Assembly (NCBI GenBank): GCA_022577435.1 | Contig: JAKOON010000012.1 | Coordinates: forward strand, 11,791,585-11,855,584 | Origin: Embiotoca jacksoni | Taxonomy: Eukaryota > Chordata > Actinopteri > Embiotocidae | Direction of reading: 5' to 3' | DNA length: 64,000 bases | Shown here: positions 1-13,402 of the stretch, one piece after another | Position numbering within the stretch: the first letter of the stretch is position 1 | Layout of the letters: each line of letters starts with the position of its first letter | The notes under the pieces: generated by a model | What the model was told of the DNA's origin: nothing | Database searches by the model: none | The model's input: only the letters and a program-made list of their open reading frames with translations | Made by a program: the position numbers and the translations under genes

Positions 1-1687
1 TCTGTTGTTTACATACCAACTTCCCCCTTGTTAGTCCATGGGAGACGCAAAAGATACAAAATACATGACACTCTCTCCTTTGTTATTGTAGCCTTGTAAA
101 TAATTCGAATAATTTCCCGCTCAATAACACAATCTTACAATTATTGTTTTGTGCTCTTTCTTTCAATATTCCTGCAACCCTTCCTGTATGTGCCGACGTT
201 GTCAATAAAGATTGATTGTAGCATATTATTAAATATATTATACAAAACAAAATAAAAAAAATAATGCAATTTTCTGATTTTTGTCTAGCCATGTCATCAG
301 ATAATATTTTTTATCAAAATAAAATATATATCTCTTACTCTTAATGTTTTTTCTATGTCCCACACTTTTCCCTTTTTTCTGCTTTAGTCACTAGTTTCCT
401 TTCCAATAGTTGCTCCTATCTTTTTCTTTCTCATTTTCCATCCTGTCATTTTGCTCTAGTTGCCCATTGCACTGGCATTCCACATATGTCTCTTTAAACA
501 AGGATACTGAGGACAATTTGAGTTGTGAATGAAGTCCTTAGTCTTTGCATCAGGACTTATGTCCACCTAATTTCTCTCCCAAGTTAAAACATATTCATCT
601 GAAGTTTACTTGGAACACAAGGCATCCTATGGAAACCACAAGGTTGTTGCCAGAAGCCTCACATGAGTCATGATAGACATACACACTCCAGCGCAAAAAT
701 GAACAAAGAAAAAAAGCTACAAGTGGCTCAAGACTTCAAATTGTGTGCTTTGAAGTCTAGACTTGGGAGTTTGGCAGGCTGGAGAAGGTGAGATTAATTG
801 GGCTGTTTAATCTGCACAGTTCCTTGTTGAAACGCTTTCAGCTTTTTGGCAGTACCACAAAACAAAAGCCCTTTTGATACCCTCAGGGATTAAAGTTACT
901 GCCATGTGGCACATTTCTCCCGTGTGTATTTCTGAGTGGGATGACTGCTTTAGATCAGTGAGAGGTAGATGACAAAAAAAAAACAGTTTGGTATTAAGTG
1001 GCATATAGTAGCACAGTATAAGGACATTTTGTGGGTGTCTGTCAGGGCGGTAAACATATTCCAGATACATACAGTATGTTAAATTCACACAAGACGGCAT
1101 GCTTACGTTTATCAAAATCCAATCCAAAAACAGCCTTTTTGTGTCTTTACAACTAACCCTTATTTGGAATTTGCGACTGCAGATAACTTTATTCTTTGTT
1201 AAATCGGCATTCATTGTTTTGCTTTTTTGCCCAGTTCTGGGTTGCAAAACAACTTGTAAACACAATATTGACATATTATTTCATAAGAAATGGCAGACCT
1301 GATAGCAAAACGTGTTCTTCATCAAACTTCCAACAGACAGAAAGAAACAGTCATTTGGAGTTAGATTCAGGCCTATCTGGGAAAGATCATATTCAAAGTT
1401 CCCCCCCTTTAACTAGAGGGAAGTATTATGCTCTGTAGCTGCATAAGTGCATCTCAGTGTCCATCAGAGGCACTCACGTTAGTGTTTTTGTTGTTGCTAT
1501 GGCTGAAAACAGCTGCCTGCAGATCATGATGATAGTAAGGAGAGCAGTCGTGGGACATCCAACCAAAAAAAAGAGAGCTCTGAGTGAGTGAGCATTCGAT
1601 CAATTATTTATGAAGAAACTATTGAGTGGAGTTTGAAGTTGACTGATGAGTTCCACAACAGGCTATTATTACATTATACCGTGTTGA

Positions 1688-1713
1688 ATTAGTCATGCAC
1701 CTGCATGACTAAT
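1688..1713. repeat. Perfect short palindrome, 12-bp arms, 2-base loop
   Basis: Arm ATTAGTCATGCA (1688-1699), loop CC, and its exact reverse complement (1702-1713). It could form a small cruciform or RNA hairpin. It contains two TGACTAA/TTAGTCA halves that resemble AP-1/Maf-type sites and an ATGCA core on each side. No role is shown. Confidence 0.8.
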
Positions 1714-3536
1714 GTACTACAATGTAATATTTTGTTGATTGAGTTAAACGTGTCAAATTTTGTGCAGACTCATTTTGTAGCTGTACTCCTAGTTTATATT
1801 TTACTTACTAAACTGAGAGATTTTGAAATGTTTCACAGGAACATTTGCCTTCATGGAGTAACAGCTTTGTTTCTTCTGTTTCTTTCAGCACAGATATAAA
1901 CAATCTGTTTGAGCCACTGTAAGCTGCTAACAGACGATATAGTTAATACATGTATAATCATGTCTATACTTGGTTTGAAGACAAATTATTTTGATTTGAT
2001 CCTTGTAATCATCTGCCATTCAAGCAAAAGGTGAACACATTTTTCTCTGTTCTCAGTTTCCAAAGATACTGCCCTCACAGACTCTTAAACACATCACCTG
2101 TATACACATTTAACACACATCACAGTTAATTGGTTAGTCTACCTGTAATTAACTTTAACCTACCTTTAATGTTGCAATCAACACAACTCATTACCTGTAA
2201 GAGAAAAATAAATCAAAAGAGGGAGTCTAATGAAAGCCTGACAAGCAAAGGAAAATAAGAGAGAATTAGCAGTTTTACGTTGTTAAAATAGTTCTTAATA
2301 ACGTACCAACAATCTGGCAGAATCTTACACATTTTTGCAATCATACAAAGGAAGCCTTTTTGGTTGTTGTTTTTTTCATGAGGAAAGCCCCCTGAAAAGT
2401 GTTAGGGTAGCTGAAGGCCGACAGAAGTTGAAAGTCAAACAGATATTTAGATTATTTAGTCCTGCTCAGTCTAAAATATTTTAGAGCTGCTCAACTAATG
2501 CTCTTTTTTGTGTGTTTTTCTGTCTGAATCCATCTTTTCACTCCCCATGATGGTTGTATGTGTCTTTTGCTCTTTCTTTCCTCGCTCTGCTCTCGCTCAC
2601 TCTGTCTTTAGGGCTTCTTCGTCTTTGAGCTTCCCTCATTTTCAGTCCATTCCATCTTCCTCTCATCCTGAGCTTTCAATTCGGTCCGAATCAGTTTTCC
2701 CGTCTTAGAATTTTGTGTATATCCCTTTTACTTAATCACATTTTTGTCTTTGTCGGCCTCCTTTTAGCCTTCCGCTTACATTCTTTTTTTGTGTGTTTAC
2801 TCTTTATGTCTTTCTCAGTCTCAGTTTCTGTGGGTAACTCTTCTGACTTTCTCCTTCTCTCACTTCGTTTACTGCCTGATGTTCAATCACTATTAGCTTC
2901 TCTGCATTCAGATAGATAAATAATAGCATTGCTTATGAAAAGGCTAAACCCCAGTTCATTCCACAAAGCACATATCATCAGCAACTCATTTATTTCCCAT
3001 TTAGCTGAATGAATAGGGAGAGCCAGCAGCAAAACGTTAGCCCTGAAGTTAAATGCATCTGTATTTATTTATTCTTCATTTGTAAATTAATTTTAAATGA
3101 TCCATGGTATGATGAGGTTGTCTCATGATATGTAGAAATAATTCATCAACTGGGATTCTAGCTGTTTTAATGCTGATATAGTGTGTGCCAGTTTGAAGGC
3201 TTGAGGCACAAATGCAAAAACAAATATTTATGCATTCAGTCACTTATTAGTTGTACCTAATTACTTAGACAGGCCTGTGGGACTACTCAAACAACACCGA
3301 GATAATAGTTTTAAAAGTAAAATGGGGTAGAATTTCCTTGTTTTTGGAGCTATTGTATATTTGATCAAGAGACACGTTGTCCAGGGGTGTCGAGATAAAC
3401 AAGTTGAATCAGTCATATTCACTCTTGTCTTGGGAACTGAAAGGAATGATAGACGTTCGGAAAGAAACTGCCTATATTCTGCAGACATTCTGCAAAACAA
3501 CACCCACATCCTCTGAGTACAATTTGCAGCCCTGCA

Positions 3537-3538
<2 letters not shown>

Positions 3539-3610
<72 letters not shown>
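3539..3610. repeat. (GT)36 microsatellite
   Basis: An uninterrupted 72-base GT run. Apparent open reading frames across it on both strands are artefacts of the dinucleotide repeat. Confidence 0.98.
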
Positions 3611-3611
<1 letters not shown>

Positions 3612-6189
3612 TGTCCCCGTCCCTCTGTGGTATATATTTTGATACCATCAGGGGGTCTCTTCACACCCCCTGCAGGAAGCAGTTCTCACATAGTGGACCA
3701 CCCGTAGCCACAGCCACGAGTCCCTGGTGTTGGGTGACATGGAAGGGCTACAGGGGAGACAGCTGATGCACACAAGCGTACTTACACAAACAATCGCAAA
3801 CACACACAGGCACATCCTCAGAGAAATGTTTTGCAAATGCGGGAAACTATTGCATATGTCCTCTAGGAAATATTCCCCCCAACTCTTTAAACTCCAACTC
3901 TCTCTTTGTGCTTCAGGTTGTGCATGGCCTTGCCCCTTGATAAACAACCTCTATTTTGTCCCAGTGCAGTTTGTAAATAATTCTCCATCATGTTCACTAT
4001 TAAAACACACATCTTCCCTTTTGAATGCGCCATCATTTGACACAGTCAGACAGCTAATAGTTTTTGTTGATGTTGTCAAAGCCTTGTATCTTCCTCTTTC
4101 AAAAAGCCTTTATGCCCTTATGAACATCATAATTTCACTTTAAAAACACATCTTGATTCAATTCACTTTGCAAAATTACAGTATAATAGGAAGCCAACAA
4201 CTCCGCTACCAAAAATATTGGCAGCGACTTCATGCATTCATGTGCCAACAAAAGTCTAATAAAATGTGCTGCTTTATGTACAAATACTAAGGGGATGTTT
4301 TTTGCTTTAGAAAAAGTTAGAATGAGGAAAGGATAAAAGTCAGTGTCTGTCAATAGGTGTATTCTGTTTTGTGAAATCTCATAAATCATTATACAACAGT
4401 TCAGAAATCAGAAATTCTGACATTGATTACAGTCCTTTGATATTTTAAATTCTAAACTTTTTCAAACTTTATGCTCTTTTTAAAAGTTTTAGTGTTAGAG
4501 GTTGTTACGACCTGCAGAATTTGAGTACAATCTGATCCGCATCCGACATACTATTCAAATAATGAGTCCTTGTCTACTCATTTTGTATGTTTTGTGTTGA
4601 GTGTTATCAGATGGCATGTTATTGTGCAATATGCAAATCAGGTAAGTGGGATGGGAGCTAGCATTGTCAACCAAACCAAGCAGGTGTCGGGTCACTACTT
4701 GTGCAACTTTACAGCCTCGATTTACTTTTCTTTTGATGGAGAAGAGACTTTATTTCTAAATTAAGAATGAAGGGTTCTGTTTTCCGTTAAAAAAACAAAA
4801 AAAACATGACAAATATTGGATTTTATTGGGAGTTTAGCTATTCAAAACTATCATGAACATTAAACAAAATCATTTGAAGTGCAACATTTTTTTTTAACGG
4901 TATTTTAGTTTTTTGCTGTTCCACAGTGTATGATTAACTGTTTTATGGTTCTTCCCCACATATGAAAACATTTTGAGTACCTTGTTGACGGACCTGCAGT
5001 GAGCGGTGTCCATTTTCTGTAATGAACGCACGAGTAAAGCGCGGACTGTATGTTTGTCGTATCTGCTTTTATTCCACTAAGCTATTGATGAATGCTATTG
5101 GCGAATTTAGTGTGAAGAAATTGTTGCCATCTCCATGACTTGAACACACTGCAACCCTGAACAGGCTGCAGCTTTTTTCTTTTCAAAGAAATGGGATAAT
5201 ACAAACAAAAACAGTTATGTTTCTTAGAAAATGTACTTTGGAGAGAAACAGGAAAAATATACACGGGTAAAGAATAAATATTAGTTCGTACAATTTCTCA
5301 CCTCTAATATGAGGTAATGATGGTAGCTCTCACAGCACGAGTGAAGATAACGTTTCAGATTATGTTTTAATATTTGAGAATATTCATTTATTGTCCCATG
5401 GAGTGTGTACTGTCTTATGATTTGGATTTATCAGTGTTGTACAGCATCAGTAAATTAAGGGACCTTCTTTTTTTGTGCGGCGCTGCTTTGACAGGATAGG
5501 CGAGACTGACACGTTGCAAATACTGAAAGGGAAAAATACAGAGGAGGAAAAGAGAAGATATTCTGCAGAAAATGACAGAAAGATAAAAGCAGGAAGTGAA
5601 GAACAGAATTCAGGTGTAACACCAACAAGAGAAATGGGTCAGTGAAAGTTCAGAAGATAAAGGAAAGTAGTAAGAAGAAAAATTACAAGGAAAGAGGTTG
5701 GAAAAAAAACATGTGCAGTGTCCTAAATGTTGTGATCATAGGGAGTAGACGCTTTCACAGCCTGCGGTTCAAAACACAGAATAATTTCTGTTGGCAAGTA
5801 AGAACACAGAATCTGGTTGAACGGCGTTGGTTGCAGACACGAGCTCCCACAGCTGGTAACATGTCTACACGTGTTCGGACATGTCTTCAACATGCAACTC
5901 TCTGCCTGCTTCCTTCAGCAGTGTGTTATTTAGCTTCAGTATTTTAGGGATGAATTTTAACCGTTTTTTTTTTTTTTTTTTTTTGTCAAGGGAAAGTTTT
6001 TTCGTCAAGGGGATGCAGTTTTATATTTTGTGACAGTTTGCGGTTGTTGTACAAATATAGTTTTCAGGTTAATTCTCAGGGCTCAGTTAAAATGCACAGA
6101 CCCAAATGAGGACACAGAATTGGGGCAGTTAAAAGGTCGTATGTACTTTTCTGAAGATTCAAAAAACAAAGGTACAAACTAGATAATTA

Positions 6190-6725
6190 AACCAAAAGGG
6201 CAGAGCAGAGATCAAGGTCCACAAAACAGGCAAAAGGTCAGAACCGATCGTCAAAACAGGGCCGGAATATTAAGGCTCTACGTCACTGGCTTGACCCAAG
6301 AAACATGGAGCTTGGGGTGGATGCTAGCGAAATGGAAATGCCCGGTTTCAGGGTTGATGACTTTGGAGATTCAGGAGGGGCCAGAGAAGAAGCCAGTTTA
6401 CTGGATTCCACAAAAGGTAGATGCCAGCCCTTTGTCCGAGGAGGCAGTGAGTAGCAGCCGTGCGTTGGCCGTTGGTTGGCTGACCCATGGTTGCAGCTGG
6501 ATGACCAGAGGAGAGCAGAGTAAAGCCGTCAGGCTGGTTAAACGCCTGGGCAAAGGGAACACGAGCCTCACTGGAAAGAGCGGAGGCTGGAAGCCAAGAG
6601 GACGTGCCTCTAGCGGAGCTGGGGCGTGTGTTATGGGCATATTCAGCCCGCATAAGAAGTTTGGACGAGAACGCATGGGAGGGGGGGGAAGAGATACAGC
6701 ATGACGCAGTCTTCAACTCTTGTGT
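6190..6725 (-). pseudogene. Ty3/gypsy retrotransposon pol remnant (integrase C-terminus)
   Basis: Read on the minus strand this stretch carries, in order but in different frames, motifs of the C-terminal integrase region of Ty3/gypsy pol: AEYAHNT (6627-6647), LGFQPPLFP (6572-6598), a segment resembling ISKVINP, and PKLHVSWVKPVT followed by a stop at 6278-6316. The last is the family's typical pol end, xFHVSxxKPV. The region is clearly GC-richer than its surroundings and is broken by frameshifts and stops. The sequence after the stop (towards 6190) resembles the untranslated stretch before the 3' LTR, but I could not identify an LTR or a primer-binding site. It is a dead fragment in the antisense orientation within the CDKAL1 intron. 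Confidence 0.75.
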
Positions 6726-7883
6726 CATCCTCTCGGTTTGGCTGCAGAGATCACGACATAACGTGCGTTAACAGAGTTAACGGCCAGAAGTAAAACTAGG
6801 TTTGCATATCTCGACTCAGATATTGCAGTAACTCTTACTAATTTTTCTGTCTTGGTATATGTTGCTGTTTTTGTGTATGCATGTGTGTGGGGGGTGGACT
6901 GTCCTGACATGTTTCTCTCTCGCCACAGTTACTGTCACTCCAGGTCTTCAGCTGAAGTAGTCGTTGAGTGTTTCTGCCTGACTGGACAGCCTGTCGCCAC
7001 ATCTGTCACTTTGCAGAAAAATGCCCGTGCTTGATTCCCTTCGACCCCCCATCGCATGTGTTAGTATGTGTTTGTGTTCGGGGCACAACAATGCTGTAAA
7101 ACCCCTCGCCTAGTAGCTAGAACTGTGTATTTCAAGATGTGTGTGTTTGCTTTACTTTGCTCTTCAATTTGAAGTTCTCCGCTGTAGTTGCCTTTACTGT
7201 ATCGAGATCCATCTGAGACAGACCGTCATAGACGACCGATTATTGGAATCTTTACTTTGTCTCATGGGGTTGCCTGTTAAAATATTTAAATGACTTCCTA
7301 CTAAAACTACCTTTGTCGTGTGGTTTAGCATGTTGCTGCTATCAGGTTACGCAAGTATTATTCAACACCAATAGCAGTGCGCAAACTGCATCTCTGTTCA
7401 GGACAGGCTCACCCACTATGTTGGAAACAGCCCGGGACTCTAAAGTAGAAGAGCGCCAGATATCAAGTGTTTACCGGTCTTCAATGGTGGCAGGTCTTTT
7501 AATCAGACGTACATTTGCCATATCAACCAGTTAGTCCTCAACTGGTTGACTGGGTAAATATATTAACCGGCTCACCTCTCTACCAGTTCAAAGCATACTT
7601 ACTGAGCTTTTATGGAGGGGAGTCCAGTTCTGTCTGATTCACTGTGTGGAAGACAGTGGGGCTATTCTCTCAAGCGTGATTCAATAACATAAACACTACT
7701 ACTAAAAATCAGTGTCCGCCCTGAAAAAACCGATGTCCCCAGACCATCATGGACATACCTGCAGTTTCACAGACCAAAAAGCCTCTTTTCTTTTCCTGAA
7801 GAGCGAAAGAGGGAGAAGATATTCTCTTCCATCTCTTTTAATCAACATACATTTCTGTACCCATTAAGCCACTCTGGCCTTTT

Positions 7884-7898
7884 GGGGGGGGGGGGGGG
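7884..7898. repeat. G homopolymer run
   Basis: About 15 consecutive G bases inside unique-looking intron sequence. The length may be unreliable in sequencing. Confidence 0.9.
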
Positions 7899-8844
7899 CT
7901 CTTCTTCAGGCATCTATGAATGGCAAACGCTTCACATATTACAACTTTGTGTGCGTGCGCAGCTGATCTAAAAGCAACAAGTGTCAAGGTCTTTGCTTCA
8001 TGTGTTCGGAATTCCCATGCAGCGTAATTTGTCACTGAACAGGGTCCACACATGAATGTGTATGCATGCTTATGAGTGTTGAGGATATAGTGTTTACTCA
8101 TTGATAACAGAGTTTGGGTTTGTCAGACGTGTGACAGACATAACAAAACTGAAGTGCATTGTGATGTTATTTCTGTCTAAGCATTTGTTTTTATTTGTAT
8201 ATGTGTAGATGATTGAGTATTTTTTGTTCTTTACATGTTGAAACAGTTTCACTACTCCAAGTACAAAATAACACCCAAGAAATTAAAGCGAGTAGCACGG
8301 AGCTCTGACAGGACGCTCTGTTCACTTCACTGCTATTATGGAACCCTCACAATGTTTGTGAGACAATGTTGGTATTTTTATTTTTTTTAAAGGCCTTTTT
8401 GGTGTGTGTCCAGTGACTTCATTTGAGTGATCAAATGAGGGTTGAACACACCGAGTTCCTTGAGTAGTAGAGTTTCTATGTAAATGCAGTGTTGTGAAGT
8501 TTGAGGATATCAAGAGTTGCAGAGGAAGAGGGAGGTTGTGGGAGGAAGGACTGGCTGATTGAGAGGGCCTGTCTGTATCGCAGCTTGTTATCCTATTAAA
8601 CAAAACATGGTTATTATTCAAAATCATTAATTCAGAAAATGTCCCATTTGTTTACATAAAAATACTAATATACATAATAATGCACTACAAGACAGTAGTA
8701 AGTTAATGCACACAACGTGTTATTACATTTGCAAATATCTAAACACAGCCACTATATCAAAGAGTCACCAACTTAATTAACACTCATACAGATACAAGCA
8801 GGGAGCAAAGTTTGTCTGGGCTTGGTACAGTAACTAATTCCATG

Positions 8845-8845
<1 letters not shown>

Positions 8846-8875
<30 letters not shown>
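8846..8875. repeat. (AC)15 microsatellite
   Basis: An uninterrupted 30-base CA/AC run. Confidence 0.97.
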
Positions 8876-8877
<2 letters not shown>

Positions 8878-8983
8878 GCTAAGTGAATTAACAAACACAA
8901 ACATGATGCCTGCTGGTGGGTCATGAATATATTATCATAAATACTGACCAGACATATTATTATTTATCAAATGAGTGCCTGCA

Positions 8984-8985
<2 letters not shown>

Positions 8986-9035
<50 letters not shown>
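8986..9035. repeat. (AC)25 microsatellite
   Basis: A 50-base AC run. A TG array of similar length follows about 290 bases downstream in the complementary sense (9321-9383). Confidence 0.97.
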
Positions 9036-9037
<2 letters not shown>

Positions 9038-9178
9038 CATAAACAGCACAGAGAATTAGGTCAACAGCCTTGAAATGAAAGGAGTTAAACCTTATTATGT
9101 CTGATTAATAACACAACTGTAGCACTGCATGTATGTGTATGTGGATCGCAAATGTGTATGTGGGAATATTTGTGATTA

Positions 9179-9230
9179 TACGCGTGTGTGTGTGTGTGCG
9201 TGCGTGTGCGTGTGCGTGTGCACGCGTGTG
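9179..9230. repeat. Alternating pyrimidine-purine tract (Z-DNA prone)
   Basis: About 50 bases of strictly alternating pyrimidine-purine sequence built from CG and TG steps (cgcgtgtg, gcgtgcgtgtgcg, cacgcgtgtg). Alternating CG/TG steps are the classic Z-forming sequence. The CpGs are conspicuous in otherwise CpG-poor DNA. Confidence 0.85.
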
Positions 9231-9319
9231 CCTTGACTTCTTGACAGCTGATATTAACCATTACCACCTCAATGACTTTTTAATAGGAGCTCATTTCCAT
9301 ATGTAATCTCAATGTTGAG

Positions 9320-9320
<1 letters not shown>

Positions 9321-9383
<63 letters not shown>
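9321..9383. repeat. (TG)n microsatellite, 63 bp
   Basis: An uninterrupted TG run, complementary in sense to the AC array at 8986-9035. Confidence 0.97.
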
Positions 9384-9385
<2 letters not shown>

Positions 9386-11277
9386 ATCTACGTCTTATGC
9401 CTGTAGCACTTTGCAGCTCCTGGGGTCTCTGAAGCATACAGAAATGCGTTCTGCCCCTATAGCTTCCTTTGACTCTCTCTCCTCCCACCCCTCACCCCCC
9501 TCCCACACTCTGCATCTCAGGCTCCCTGTCCTCGAATCCACACGCCCCATGAGCCATTCATCCACCCCTCAGCTCCAACTCATGTGCTTTTAATGGCATA
9601 CAGTACAGGTTCATCATCTTGATAGACTGACATTGGGTCAAATCTCGAGACAGTGCTGATAAGCCCTGTTTTATACAATGATATAATATGCAGTAACATA
9701 ATACTTTTTTTTTTTTTCATCAATTAGTGCTGAAAATCACTGATTAATCAGTTCATTGGCAGGTGACAAGTCAACTTCAAATTCATCAAGTAACAATCAC
9801 AAACATTTGCAACTGACTGTTTATGATTGGCTTTTAAATGCGATGATTTGTTTGGTATTTTCTTAGACTCATGGATAGGTGTGTTTGGATCACACAATTT
9901 ATCAGCAGACGAATCTGAACTGTCTTGAACGCTGCATCTTTTACTTGACTCTCGTGTTTCATTGCATTAATTCCTCTGAATAACATTAATGAGAGCATTC
10001 CGTAATGAGAGCAGATAACAAAGCCTGTTGATTGCTAAAACATCACTAATTTGGAAAAAAAAATCCTTCTCTGTATAGATTTTATGCACAATCTTTCTCA
10101 TTTATAATCTCCTGTTTGACATACCTTATCCATTATGCACAGGTAAACAGGGACAACTCAACCATCTGGCAATGACTATTGTAAACGGCCCATACAGTTC
10201 TCTTCTGTCCATTCACTTGAGGTGTTTAACCAGCATATACGTGCATACACTGTGTATTTGTGCCCTTCGTCCATCCTTCCGAATCTCATAGCTGTAGCTG
10301 TTCTGCCTCTTCAGTGTAATAGCGGCTAGTGGCTATCCCAGTACGTACTAGCTGAGAGGCAGGCCGGTCTATCACTGGGCCACCACATTAATGATAATAC
10401 ATGTATATCCTGCTTGCCCTTGGACTGCTTGACTACACCACAGCATCTGCAGGAAATCCATGGTAATTGTAAAGTGACATTGCAAACCACTGTGCCACGT
10501 TGGTCTGATTGCACTTAGAAGAATATGATAATGCCTGTGCAACTTTTGCATAGTTGCCGCTGGTAAATAAAATGTGGTATGCATATAGAAGTCTTACTGA
10601 GAAATAAAACGTCTGTGTGCATCTAGTATTGTCACTTTCTTTTTTTCCAGTTAAAGGACTATTTTTGGTCCCCACAGATCCCCTTCCCTCTTATATGCAG
10701 CAGTCCTTCTGCTTTGGACGTTTCACAAGATGCTTCTTCTTCGACAACACACAAACACAGAGAAGATGAAAGAAGGGATTTAATTTCTCCCCCTTCTAGT
10801 CCCTATATAGTATATTTATATACACGTACTCACACATATATACTGTTTCGCAGACGCACGCACGCGCGTACTGTACTTGAAGCCCTCTTTACCAATTACT
10901 TTTGATATATCCATATAATACGTCTGACCCATATATGCTGTGGCATGTTTTTCCCTATACCACATACGTTGTGTGAGCAGCTTTGTGCTCGCACACATAC
11001 AAGCTTTGATGTATCCAGACATGCTATCTCATGCACAGGCGTGCACAGAAGGTCCTGCCTGTAGTTCAGAAACTATGTGAAAGTAGGTTAAACCCGACGT
11101 GCTGTTCTTTAAAGGATTGTGTAGGCTGTTCATTTAAGCCATGCGTGTACATTCACGTGTGTGCATGCATGCACAAACACACAAACTCATGAATGTGCAA
11201 CATGTACACATTAGTGTGCCTACACACATGCATTTATTTAGTGTAAACATGCCTGGAGAGGATATTTGCATCTATAA

Positions 11278-11278
<1 letters not shown>

Positions 11279-11339
<61 letters not shown>
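11279..11339. repeat. (TG)n microsatellite, 61 bp
   Basis: An uninterrupted TG run within intron sequence that is itself rich in TGTG and CACA words. Confidence 0.97.
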
Positions 11340-11341
<2 letters not shown>

Positions 11342-12590
11342 TGGGTTAATCTGTGATGATGATGCTACCTGCCAAGACACCCACGCTCCACATCAACAGT
11401 TGTTGCTCTAAATTAAGCTGCTTAATTACTGCAATTAAACTCTGTGTGCGGTGTTTGTGCATGACTTGTACGATATTAATGTGTGTGATAGGGTTTGAAG
11501 GAGGGCTTGTGTCTGTGTGTATATGAGTATGAAGCTACTTGCCTGTATGGAAATGCTTATTCGTAAAGTTTAGGAATTTCAGAGAGTTGTTGAATACAAA
11601 CCTAAAAAAAAAAACTTGTTTTGGCAGAAAATAAGTATCAAAATAATTAAATTAAGTGACATCACACATGTTGGGAAACAGGGATTAAGGAGGGTGTAAA
11701 CCAATTAAAATAATAATTATATAGTTTGTATACTGTTTTTAATTTTTTAACATGTTTCATGTGAGAATTTGGAAATAGCAGATTCAGATTATGTTCTTTT
11801 GATGTGCACAGTGTCAAATTGATCATTGCTACGTTCATAGATTTACCACAGTTATTCCAAGACTGAGAGATTTTTTTTTTTTTTTTTAAATACTATGCAA
11901 TAATTATGTACCTCTCTTTTTCCAACACATATTTTCTCCTCTTAATGCAACCCCATCACACACAAGCTCACTGTTCTCCCTCTCTCCCTCCAAATCCATC
12001 ATTTACTTTCTGAAGTTGTTGCTGACATCTTTTACAGTCCAGTGGTGGGAGGGGAGGTTTTTCTGTGGAGGCAGGCAGCCAGAGGGAAGTGGTAGATGGG
12101 GGAGGAAAGGGGAGGGACTAATGTGATTGAAGGTCAAACAGACCTTCCAGTCAGTGACACAAGTGTTGCATGGTTATAGATGAGGTGCATGTATGTGTAT
12201 TTTTTTTTTTTTTCCATGTGATGAAGAGATGAATCATTTCTTGAAAAGTACAGTATAGAGGCCGATTCCACATGCCTTCAAGACCGTTTTAATTTGTTGT
12301 TTTGATCCATATTCATGTGGAACAAATGAACTGATAGCTCCAAGCAGTAGCTAATGTATGCGTTATGTATTCGTTTTGCATGCGAGAGGGGTCTGTGTTG
12401 ACATGTGTGAAGTTATGTTTTCTAGCTAAACAGCTGAGTTTAATACATTTAAAAAAAAAAAAAGCATTTATATTTTGTATTGATAATATAAAAAAATATG
12501 ATTTTTATGGATTTTTTTGTAAGTAAAGATATCTTGTGTTTCTATTAATATGACATTATGTTTATAATATACATCTGTTTTAATCATGTG

Positions 12591-12612
12591 ACTATGATTT
12601 CTAAATCATAGT
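12591..12612. repeat. Perfect palindrome, 10-bp arms
   Basis: Arm ACTATGATTT (12591-12600), loop CT, then its exact reverse complement (12603-12612). A small inverted repeat in AT-rich sequence with no recognised partner elements. Confidence 0.75.
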
Positions 12613-13402
12613 GAGGCCTATGTGGTAATATTATGCATTACTCATCACTGGTATGTGTTCAGTCTTTACTCTGTTTTTCTCCATGTGAATTCCGGGGCAC
12701 GTACAGACTGGATGGACTTTATCGGGAACTCATCGATCCCTGTACTGTGCATGTTGAGGCACCATCTCTCTTTGCTGGGACCAGATGTGTGTTTGTGCAT
12801 ATTTATATTCTGCCTAATTATTGGTCTCCATGGGAAACAACCAGAGAAGAGAGCAGAAGGTGGTCGAATCGAGGGTACAGAGTTCACAAACTCACAGACA
12901 ACTCACTGACCAGAACTCGTGCAATTCTTTTTCCTCTTTAATGATATGTCCGTATTTATGCAGTTTTGCAGGATCATGCACACCCTGAGCGGTCATGTTT
13001 AATAGATTTCAGATGATATGCACATAAAGATAATCCTATTATACTCCATTAAATCCATATTTTCCGTGACGCAAAGCAACACATCGCTAAGCATGCTGTG
13101 TACATTAAGCTACCTTGATGCTCAAGTAAGCACAGTAACATGCTGGGCCATGTGTTGAATTGCGCTATGGAAAATATTGTTTTAATACAGTTTAACAGGA
13201 TCATCTTTATATGCATCTAATCTATAATCTGTTAAACATTATAGCCTGTGGCAACCAATCAATATGTATATAATCTCCAAGAGATTAAGATAAATAGGGA
13301 TACGGAACCCATATGCATACAGGAGGGATAGAAGGAATAACGTACAGTATGTATCTATTCATGTACACAATCCATATACATGTCATACTTATACACAAAC
13401 AT

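Noticed and set aside
807..1274. A 155-codon open frame on the minus strand
   Set aside because: No signal peptide, domain or family motif is recognisable and composition is like the surrounding intron. Cysteine, leucine and serine codons are scattered as expected by chance. There is no promoter or splice support.
3377..3766. Open frames on both strands across a GT array
   Set aside because: Dinucleotide repeats lack stop codons and create artefact frames of Val-Cys or Thr-His.
9690..9790. A hAT-like word (gctgaaaatcactgattaatcag) resembling a common fish MITE
   Set aside because: Too short and diverged to call. No second terminus was found.
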